A DNA stretch of 11,229 nt, taken from assembly GCA_900299065.1 (NCBI GenBank), contig OMIJ01000100.1:1-11229 (forward strand), written 5' to 3'. Both the position numbers and the translations under genes were made by a program. The stretch comes from Hyphomicrobiales bacterium (lineage in GTDB: Bacteria; Pseudomonadota; Alphaproteobacteria; Rhizobiales; Beijerinckiaceae). Below the pieces are notes generated by a model. The model was given only the letters and a program-made list of their open reading frames with translations. It had not been told where the DNA came from and searched no databases. Below are positions 1 through 5,642 of the stretch, one piece after another. Positions within the stretch are counted from its first letter, which is position 1, and every line of letters starts with the position of its first letter.

Positions 1-112
1 GCATGCGGTTGGTTCGCAGATCATTGACAATCTGAACGCGTCCATTCACGTGCGCGCTATGTTGACAGATCTCTTTTTGCTCGATGAATCTCTGAAGATC
101 AGCGGCCTTTGA
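1..112 (+). CDS. C-terminal fragment of an unrecognised protein
   Basis: An open frame enters from the left edge (first full codon at base 2) and ends at TGA 110-112. It gives about 36 residues ending in DESLKISGL. The residues are ordinary for a soluble helical C-terminus, with no membrane segment or cysteine. The stop lies only 22 bp before the next start, which suggests co-transcription with the dehydrogenase-like gene. I do not recognise the family from this tail. Confidence 0.5.
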   Translation, partial: HAVGSQIIDNLNASIHVRAMLTDLFLLDESLKISGL

Positions 113-134
113 TCCTTCCTCCTTTTGGGGTTAC

Positions 135-1070
135 ATGTCGGAGATAACGCCTCTACGTATTGGTATGATTGGTCTGGGCTCATTCGGGTCCCGGATAGCC
201 ATGCGTTTGTTGTGGAATGGATTTCCGTCCGTCAACACTTATGACCAGAATGATATGACCGTCCGCCTGTTCAGCAATGAATATGGCGCTATGGGTCTGG
301 GTTCGCCGCGCATGGTGGCGCAGACCTCTGATATCGTTATTACTTGCCTGCCTTCAGCGGCCGATCTACGAGAGGCCTGCTTTGGCTGGGAGAGTCTGGC
401 AAAGGGCTTTCCCAATGGTGGTACAATCATTGATCTGGGCGTCACCGATCCGCGCGAAACGGCTCTCATCGCAGCAGAACTTGCCGCTCGTAAAATCGAT
501 TTCATCGATGCGCCAGCCTTTGGCTCACCAACACAGGCGAAGGAAGGCAAGATCACTCTTGTCGTTGGTGGCGAAGAGGCAGCTGTTGCAAGAGTGCACC
601 CCGTTTTGCAAATTCTCTCTCAACGTATCTTTCGCGCCGGTGGCCCGGGTACCGCACAGGCCGCCAGCGCCTTGGCAGATTATATGTCAAGCATTCAAAT
701 TCTGGCAGCCAGCGAGGCAATTCGCCTAGGCACGCAATTTGGCTTCAAGCCAAATGATCTTCTCGATATTTGCGATGCCATGGGGGGGCATGCTGTGCCC
801 GGTCTGATCCGCTCAGAGCTCGCCACCCGGCGGTTTGAATCCGGTCGTGCTTTAGGACTGGTGCGTCGCAATCTCGCTCTTGTCATGCAAATGGCCAATA
901 ATGCCAAAGTCCAGGCGCCTTTATTGCAGTCCAATTTGGCGTCCTGGGATCAGGCTGAGCAACAGATTGGCTATGGATCAGATCAAACGGCCATTATAAA
1001 ATGGCTGGAAACTTTGCAACCGCCTTTGGCCGCTGATCAAGACTTGCCACAAGGGGAAGCTCAGGCGTGA
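135..1070 (+). CDS. 3-hydroxyisobutyrate dehydrogenase-like NAD(P)-binding protein with altered catalytic residues
   Basis: This 311-aa cytoplasmic protein has the layout of the beta-hydroxyacid dehydrogenase family, which oxidises 3-hydroxy acids with NAD(P)+. The N-terminal Rossmann fold shows GLGSFG at residues 13-18, followed by strands ending VITCLP (68-73) and IIDLG (98-102). The substrate-loop region DAPAFGS (125-131) corresponds to the family's DAPVSGG, and KITLVVGG (139-146) follows. The helical C-terminal domain begins near 172. The segment GTAQAAS (172-178) lines up with the family motif GTGQAAK, so the catalytic Lys is Ser178; the conserved Asn four residues on is Asp182. The loop Ser is Phe129. 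The fold is clear, but the usual chemistry is doubtful: it may be a divergent reductase or act on an unusual substrate. No strong Shine-Dalgarno is visible before ATG 135, so coupling to the upstream gene is possible. The length matches the family (about 290-310). Confidence 0.85.
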   Translation: MSEITPLRIGMIGLGSFGSRIAMRLLWNGFPSVNTYDQNDMTVRLFSNEYGAMGLGSPRMVAQTSDIVITCLPSAADLREACFGWESLAKGFPNGGTIIDLGVTDPRETALIAAELAARKIDFIDAPAFGSPTQAKEGKITLVVGGEEAAVARVHPVLQILSQRIFRAGGPGTAQAASALADYMSSIQILAASEAIRLGTQFGFKPNDLLDICDAMGGHAVPGLIRSELATRRFESGRALGLVRRNLALVMQMANNAKVQAPLLQSNLASWDQAEQQIGYGSDQTAIIKWLETLQPPLAADQDLPQGEAQA

Positions 1071-1096
1071 TGACTGCACTTTGGCAGGAGCATCGG

Positions 1097-1885
1097 ATGG
1101 ACAAGAAAATCACTTTCGGAATCTTTGCTGTCACTCTGGCTGTAGCAGCCTCTGTGCTCCCGAGCTCTGCTGATGAGGCAAGTCAAGCCCTCCTCGATGG
1201 CAAATCAAAAACCTGTCAGGCCTGTGATTTTTCGGGTCAAGATTTAAGCGGTCGCGAGTTCAAGCGCTTGAAAATGGAGCGCCCTAATTTCTCTAAAGCG
1301 AATTTGGATGGTGCGGCCCTCTTCCGCAGCAATATCCAGCGCGCCAATTTTTCAGGTGCGAGTGTGAAGGGCGCTGATCTCAATCGCATTGATGCCAAAT
1401 GGTCCGATTGGTCCGGCGCTGATTTGTCAGAGTCCTTTCTTTTTGAAGCTGATTTTGGCAATGCCAATCTGTCAGGTGCCAATTTTAAAAATGCCAGACT
1501 CGGTAAAGCGCGGTTGAACAGTGCCAATCTCTCTGGCGCTATTCTGGATGGGGTTGATTTGCGCGATGCGCGATTGGCGGGCGCTAATTTTGATGGCGTG
1601 CGCATCAGAGGCGCGCGTCTCGATCGTCAGAATTTCCGCGAAATGAAACTGGCCGGCGTTGACTTCACGCTATCGGATATTCTGGAGGCTGATTTTCGTG
1701 GCGCCAATCTTCAGGGAGCAAAATTCGCTGGAGTGGATCTCTTTGGTTCCAATTTCAACGGCGCTGATTTGCGGGGCGCTGATTTTGAAGGCGCCAATTT
1801 GAGAAATGCTGTTCTCACAGATGCAAAACTAGAAGGCGCAAATTTCGATGCAGCCATTATGCCTGATGGTCAACGTCGGGAATAG
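1097..1885 (+). CDS. Exported pentapeptide-repeat protein
   Basis: This 262-aa protein has an N-terminal signal peptide (MDKK, then a hydrophobic run to about residue 22, probable cleavage after SSA at 25). The rest is almost entirely pentapeptide repeats of the A(D/N)LxG type. Hydrophobic centres (Leu, Phe, Ile, sometimes Met, Val or Trp) fall at every fifth residue from Phe45 to Phe250, about 42 repeats with no break in register; only Ala100 is a weak centre. Pentapeptide repeats form a right-handed square beta-helix, here about ten turns. A C-x-x-C pair (Cys40, Cys43) sits just before the first repeat. ATG 1097 was chosen because AGGAG (1086-1090) lies 6 nt upstream and the signal peptide then starts cleanly. 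An in-frame ATG at 1070 overlaps the preceding stop codon but would add a 9-residue lead. The role is unknown; the family includes many periplasmic scaffold-like proteins without known activity. Gyrase protection of the Qnr kind is unlikely for an exported protein. Confidence 0.88.
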   Translation: MDKKITFGIFAVTLAVAASVLPSSADEASQALLDGKSKTCQACDFSGQDLSGREFKRLKMERPNFSKANLDGAALFRSNIQRANFSGASVKGADLNRIDAKWSDWSGADLSESFLFEADFGNANLSGANFKNARLGKARLNSANLSGAILDGVDLRDARLAGANFDGVRIRGARLDRQNFREMKLAGVDFTLSDILEADFRGANLQGAKFAGVDLFGSNFNGADLRGADFEGANLRNAVLTDAKLEGANFDAAIMPDGQRRE

Positions 1886-1914
1886 ACATTTCCTTCAGGC
1901 CTGAGGGCAAATGA

Positions 1915-1943
1915 AAAAGGCTCCGATTTCTTCGGAGCCTTTT
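1915..1943. terminator. Bidirectional rho-independent terminator
   Basis: A 12-bp perfect stem (AAAAGGCTCCGA at 1915-1926 with TCGGAGCCTTTT at 1932-1943) encloses a 5-nt loop. It has an A-tract on the left and a T-tract on the right, so it can end transcripts from both directions. It lies between the converging pentapeptide gene and the small secreted-protein gene. Confidence 0.9.
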
Positions 1944-1982
1944 GAGCATGAATCAGAAAGCTGATCGCTCAACGCTCGACAA

Positions 1983-2222
1983 TTAGCATTTGGCTGCCAG
2001 CATTTGCTGAAGTGCTTCTTCATCACTACCAGCTGTAATAAGCGAATTGATCTCATCACCGCTCGCATCATCAATGCAGCTGATCCGATAGACGAATTTT
2101 CCCTTAACGTCTGCAGAGGCCTCGCGGCTTTGGATCTGACAATTGACGCAAGCCGCTTTCGAAGATTGCGGATTGATTGCTGCGGCCACCATGAGGAGAC
2201 CAAAAAGGAATGTGTAACGCAT
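1983..2222 (-). CDS. Small secreted four-cysteine protein, unknown function
   Basis: The product is 79 aa with a typical Sec signal peptide (MRYT, then hydrophobic residues 5-16, probable cleavage after SKA at 23). The mature part is about 56 aa with four cysteines: Cys25 and Cys28 as CVNC right at the mature N-terminus, Cys49, and Cys79 as the very last residue. Two disulfides in the periplasm, or a small metal or haem site, are possible; there is no CxxCH, so it is not a c-type cytochrome. AGGA (complement of 2231-2234) lies about 8 nt before the ATG and supports the start. It follows the 250-aa secreted protein on the same strand after 92 bp and ends before the shared terminator, so it may be the last gene of the dehydrogenase operon or have its own promoter. 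I do not recognise a family. Confidence 0.75.
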   Translation of the reverse strand: MRYTFLFGLLMVAAAINPQSSKAACVNCQIQSREASADVKGKFVYRISCIDDASGDEINSLITAGSDEEALQQMLAAKC

Positions 2223-2314
2223 AATCTGTTTCCTGCTTGAACGTGTAATTAGCCCTGCTGCTTATATAATACCCTCCCCATGAAGTTCCAGTGGGTATTT
2301 GCGTCCATTAGCCT

Positions 2315-3067
2315 TCATGGTTTGCGAATAGCGGGATCAAAAATTTCGACTCTGGTTGAAGATTCGAATTGCCCGGGGCGATATTCCTTTGTCACCGGAT
2401 CAATGTCCGACTGGCCAGGCTTACGAAGGAATCTGCCATCGACAACAATTGTTCGATTGGGGTCAAGACTCTTTTCGCAATGCGAATTGAGAAAAATACC
2501 TCCGACTGCCGATTCGCCCGGGCCTGGGGGTTTGTCAGTGCAGGTCCAGTCAGCGGGATCATAACGATTGATCACCACAATGCGTAATAAATGCGCCATC
2601 CGGCGCTCCAGGATTTCACCACGCGGATCACTCACAAATCGGATCATGCGCAAAATGCCATCCTTATCGAAGAGTGCGGAGAGAATTATTGGATGCGCTG
2701 CAACACGTGTGCCACGGCGATTTGTGGCGATGGTAGGATCCTCAACGGCGCGGCCGACATATTCTCTCTGATCATCAAAGCGTACATAGACTTCGTGGAG
2801 TCCATTGGGCTCTGCACGGCACTTCTTGAAGTCAGCCCAGTCCTCGATTTGCTGCCGCGGCGGGCCGCCATTGCTGCCGCAAGCAAATTCACCCCAGCCC
2901 TCAGTGTCCATATCCTCGGCTTGCAGGCCAAGTTTCAGGCCATGGATTTCGCCGAGGTCCTTGGTTGGTGCGTCTCGATTTTGCGACAGAGCAGGGGATA
3001 CCCAAAAAAGGCTGGCAATGGATACCATTGCCAGCCGCAAGGCCCAATGCTTTTGGGTTAGTCTCAT
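2315..3067 (-). CDS. Secreted protein of unknown function, coupled to cytochrome c
   Basis: This 250-aa protein has a Sec signal peptide (MRLTQKHWALR, hydrophobic 12-27, probable cleavage after ALS at 28). The mature region holds four cysteines (63, 83, 176, 197), suggesting two disulfides in the periplasm. Short patterns include GLKLGL (43-48), a Gly-rich CGSNGGPP (63-70), and two beta-like stretches (IILSALFDKDGILRMIRFV 127-145; RTIVVDGRFL 205-214). Its ATG overlaps the TGA of the cytochrome c gene by 4 nt and has no clear ribosome binding site of its own, so it is probably translated by coupling. In xox and mxa operons the third position usually encodes the binding-protein-like XoxJ/MxaJ; this sequence has none of the features I know from those proteins. 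A role in maturation, docking or substrate handling for the dehydrogenase is inference from position only. I do not recognise its family. Confidence 0.8.
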   Translation of the reverse strand: MRLTQKHWALRLAMVSIASLFWVSPALSQNRDAPTKDLGEIHGLKLGLQAEDMDTEGWGEFACGSNGGPPRQQIEDWADFKKCRAEPNGLHEVYVRFDDQREYVGRAVEDPTIATNRRGTRVAAHPIILSALFDKDGILRMIRFVSDPRGEILERRMAHLLRIVVINRYDPADWTCTDKPPGPGESAVGGIFLNSHCEKSLDPNRTIVVDGRFLRKPGQSDIDPVTKEYRPGQFESSTRVEIFDPAIRKP

Positions 3068-3576
3068 TTTTTATACTGATCGCACTGGCGCGATTCCTTG
3101 CCCCAGAATTCAGTGCATTCATCATAAGTGGCTTCACCACGTCCATGGACCTTAGTGAAGACATATTTCACGACCGCTTCGATTTCTCTGGGTTGCAAAT
3201 ATTCATTGCCGATGGGGGGAATATCGGTACCTAATTCGTCACGAACTGCGCCATAGCAGCGCTTGTCAGTATAAGCGAATTTATCATGATAAGGCATGCC
3301 TGTACCAATGCGTCCGCATTTCACAACTTCCTTAACCTGATCAGGGTTTAACTCAGTCTTGCGCAAGGATGGGGCATTGCCGCCATAACCTTGGTCTCCA
3401 GAGCCATCCCATTTATGGCAGAATTGGCAAGTTGCCTTGGTCTTAAAAATATCCTTGCCATATTCAATCTCGCGTGCCTCGGCCGCATCCTGAGCGTAAG
3501 CAGAAGGGGCAGCCATTCCTATCAACAGGATTGTCGCCAAGATCGAGAAGAAAAATCCTTTAAGCGTGCTGGTCAT
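3064..3576 (-). CDS. Mono-haem cytochrome c, likely electron acceptor of the PQQ dehydrogenase
   Basis: This 170-aa protein has a Sec signal peptide (hydrophobic 8-22, probable cleavage after AYA at 28). It contains one haem-attachment motif CQFCH at 50-54 and a likely distal Met ligand in GTGMPYH (Met94), so it is a small class I-type periplasmic cytochrome. Four further cysteines (87, 107, 154, 165) lie outside the haem site and may form disulfides. The size and position directly after a PQQ dehydrogenase match the XoxG/MxaG (cytochrome cL) role of taking electrons from the quinoprotein and passing them to a further cytochrome and oxidase. It starts 56 nt after the dehydrogenase stop, with AAGGG about 8 nt before its ATG. 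A hairpin sits in that gap. Family: cytochrome c, certain; XoxG-type partner: inference from context. Confidence 0.9.
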   Translation of the reverse strand: MTSTLKGFFFSILATILLIGMAAPSAYAQDAAEAREIEYGKDIFKTKATCQFCHKWDGSGDQGYGGNAPSLRKTELNPDQVKEVVKCGRIGTGMPYHDKFAYTDKRCYGAVRDELGTDIPPIGNEYLQPREIEAVVKYVFTKVHGRGEATYDECTEFWGKESRQCDQYKK

Positions 3577-3598
3577 CTATGAAACCCTTGAGAATGGT

Positions 3599-3623
3599 CC
3601 GGTTCGGGCAAAGCCCGAACCGG
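3599..3623 (-). promoter_or_regulatory. Intercistronic hairpin between PQQ dehydrogenase and cytochrome c
   Basis: A perfect 11-bp inverted repeat (CCGGTTCGGGC, loop AAA, GCCCGAACCGG) lies 9 bp after the dehydrogenase stop codon and 22 bp before the cytochrome c start. No T-run follows on the minus strand, so it is not a classic terminator. It could protect the 3' end of the dehydrogenase message or act as a partial attenuator so that the enzyme is made in excess over the cytochrome. Confidence 0.7.
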
Positions 3624-3632
3624 ATATCTTGA

Positions 3633-5411
3633 TTAGAGCGAGAACACATAGAGCATGGAGCAAGTGGCCGTATTCTTCAGTTCAGGAGAATCTGCCAAAA
3701 TTGCGGCTTTCTGCAGAGAGCCGATCAGAACAGCAATATATTGCTTGCCTCCGACCGAATAGCTCACCGGAGGAGCATTGATGCCGCAGCCCGTGCTATA
3801 GTTGAACACTTCCTTCAGGTTCTTCGCGTCATAGACGGAGAATTCGCCATCGGGATGACCTGTGACGATCAGATTGCCAGCAGTGGCAAGCAGACCGGCC
3901 CAGTTCGGATATTCGAGAGCGAGGGAGATCTTGTTCTCACCAGAGATCGGATCCACAGCCTTGATCGAGCCCTTCAGCTTGCCCTCGGCTTTGCCCGAGC
4001 CGCCGGTGAAGCGGTCGCGCGGCTTAACTGTGCCACCTTGATCTACAAAGTCAGCCTGGACTTGCAATTCGAGAGTATTGCAGCCTTCGGCCGAGGGGAT
4101 GTACATCAGGTTCAGCTCAGGATTGTAAGCCGTAGGCTCCCAATTCTTACCGCCTGTTGTGGTCGGGCACTTGACCATGGTCTTGGGATTGGCGCGTGAA
4201 GGTGCTGACCCCTTGACATAAGTCTGAACGTCCTTGTTCGGATCATATTCGAGCGGCTTGCCGGTCTTGGGGTCGAGACCCGTTGTCCAGTTCAGCTTGT
4301 CGACATATTGCTTACCAGCAATGAATGAGCCATTGGCAGCATCCAAAGCATAGTAGAAACCGTTACGACCCGCATGGGTCACAACAGTCCGATCCTGACC
4401 ATTTACCTTGGTGCGAACGATCGGATGTTCTGAAATTTCGTCATAATCATAGGGATCATTCGGGGTATATTGGAAGCCCCATTTGATTTTGCCGTCTTTG
4501 GCGTTCATGGCGATAACTGAAGCAGCCCATTTATTATCGCCTGGACGGAAATCCGGATCATAGTCGGGGCCAGCATTGCCCACACCGGCATAGATCATGT
4601 CGAGTTGATAATCATAGGTGGGGGTCACCCAAGCGGAAGCGCCGCCATGCATCCAGCGATCCTTGCCGTCCTTCCAGGTCTCATTGCCCGGCTCACCCTT
4701 GCCAGGAATGGTGAAAGTCCGCCAAGCCTGCTTGCCGGTGTTCAGATCAGTAGCATCATACCAGCCACGGATACCGAATTCGCCACCAGCAGCGCCAGTC
4801 ACAGCAATGTCATGCACGACAAGCGGGGCAGCAGTAATGGTTTCACCAATAGCGGGTTCACCCACCTTGCGCTCCCAGATCAGTTCGCCAGTGGCTTTGC
4901 TGATCAGGAAAATACGACCATCGAGGCCGATGGAGACAATCTTGTCTTTCCACAGTGCAACGCCGCGGTTGTTGACGCCGCAGCAAGCTACGTCACCTGC
5001 CCAAGCGCGGTCTGTGCCGGGATCCATCTTCCAGACCACGCGGCTGTGACGCACGCCGGCCTTGCCGTCGATCGCATAAACAGAGCCCCAGCCGTCGGTG
5101 ACATAGAGCATGCCGTCTTCGACGATCGGTGTGCCTTCGAGATTGCCGAATGCATAGCGACCACCGCTTTGGAAACCGCCAAGGGCTACTGTGTAAGCGA
5201 GTTTCAGATTCTTGGCATTATCGACATTGATTTCCTTGAGGCGCGAGAAGCGGTGACCCTCAAAATTCTGTGCATGCAAAATCCAGTTTTGTGGCTCAGA
5301 ATCGGCTTTAAGAGCGCGTTCCTGAGTCATGTCGGCAGCATGTGCCGTCGACAAAGCTGTTGCCATTAAAAGCGCGCTGGCAAGCGCTCCACGCTTGGAA
5401 ATTTTTACCAT
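3633..5411 (-). CDS. PQQ-dependent alcohol dehydrogenase, lanthanide-type (paralogue 1)
   Basis: This 592-aa periplasmic quinoprotein oxidises an alcohol or aldehyde using pyrroloquinoline quinone. The signal peptide ends near AHA (25). By comparison with methanol dehydrogenase, Cys143-Cys144 form the vicinal disulfide over PQQ, Trp261 is the base of the PQQ stack, Glu211 (GGEFG) and Asn279 (GVGNAGP) bind the metal, Asp322 is the catalytic base and Arg349 (GRNGFYY) binds PQQ. Asp324 two residues after the catalytic Asp (DPYDYDE) is the extra acid typical of lanthanide-dependent enzymes. There is no haem domain, so it is a soluble type I quinoprotein of normal length. Start 5411 was chosen over 5435 because GGGGAG lies 7 nt upstream and the signal peptide starts there. 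It heads a unit with cytochrome c and a secreted protein. The local motifs TPNDPYDYDE and GGASAW differ from the TPHDEWDYDG and GGGTNW patterns I know from XoxF, so the substrate cannot be named. Confidence 0.92.
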   Translation of the reverse strand: MVKISKRGALASALLMATALSTAHAADMTQERALKADSEPQNWILHAQNFEGHRFSRLKEINVDNAKNLKLAYTVALGGFQSGGRYAFGNLEGTPIVEDGMLYVTDGWGSVYAIDGKAGVRHSRVVWKMDPGTDRAWAGDVACCGVNNRGVALWKDKIVSIGLDGRIFLISKATGELIWERKVGEPAIGETITAAPLVVHDIAVTGAAGGEFGIRGWYDATDLNTGKQAWRTFTIPGKGEPGNETWKDGKDRWMHGGASAWVTPTYDYQLDMIYAGVGNAGPDYDPDFRPGDNKWAASVIAMNAKDGKIKWGFQYTPNDPYDYDEISEHPIVRTKVNGQDRTVVTHAGRNGFYYALDAANGSFIAGKQYVDKLNWTTGLDPKTGKPLEYDPNKDVQTYVKGSAPSRANPKTMVKCPTTTGGKNWEPTAYNPELNLMYIPSAEGCNTLELQVQADFVDQGGTVKPRDRFTGGSGKAEGKLKGSIKAVDPISGENKISLALEYPNWAGLLATAGNLIVTGHPDGEFSVYDAKNLKEVFNYSTGCGINAPPVSYSVGGKQYIAVLIGSLQKAAILADSPELKNTATCSMLYVFSL

Positions 5412-5569
5412 TATATTCTCCCCAATGGGTGCCAATCTATGATTGATCAGCTGAACAGCCTGATTTGATCAGACATCTTACTAGTTTTTCACTTTGGCGA
5501 AGCTGCGTCAATGAGTCTAAAAACAAAAAGCACACCGAAATGGCGAGATGAAACGTAAAATTTATTGCA
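5412..5569 (-). promoter_or_regulatory. Upstream region of PQQ dehydrogenase paralogue 1
   Basis: This leader holds the ribosome binding site GGGGAG just before ATG 5411. About 100 nt upstream of the start lies the word TTTAGACTCAT (complement of 5511-5521). Further up is TCGCCATTTCG (complement of 5536-5546). Both words recur in the same order upstream of paralogue 2. A possible -35 TTGACG (complement of 5506-5511) is visible, but no convincing -10 at normal spacing. A separate promoter is likely because a terminator follows the upstream gene. Confidence 0.45.
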
Positions 5570-5605
5570 CTGCAAAAGAAAATGGCGCCGTTTGTGCGGC
5601 GCCAT
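5570..5605 (-). terminator. Rho-independent terminator of PQQ dehydrogenase paralogue 2
   Basis: A 9-bp perfect GC-rich stem (ATGGCGCCG at 5582-5590 with CGGCGCCAT at 5597-5605, loop TTTGTG) is followed on the minus strand by TTTTCTTTT. It lies 37 bp after the stop of the 588-aa dehydrogenase and separates the two paralogues into different transcription units. Confidence 0.85.
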
Positions 5606-5642
5606 CTGAGCTAGTCTAAGGTCAAGCTTAGCGAGTGCAAGC

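Noticed and set aside
277..729. 150-aa open frame inside the dehydrogenase-like gene
   Set aside because: It is an alternate frame of a clear family member, with low-complexity residues and no start signal.
2278..2320. Inverted repeat CCATGAAG/CTTCATGG at the end of the 250-aa secreted protein gene
   Set aside because: The 27-nt loop and absence of a T-run make it a poor terminator, and one arm lies in coding sequence; probably chance.
2591..3061. 156-aa plus-strand frame opposite the secreted protein
   Set aside because: It is antisense to a gene with a signal peptide and start-stop overlap with cytochrome c; no features of its own.
4605..5369. Long plus-strand open frame (254 aa) opposite PQQ dehydrogenase paralogue 1
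   Set aside because: It is antisense to a well-supported gene, has no ribosome binding site or family features, and its length follows from the codon pattern of the real gene.
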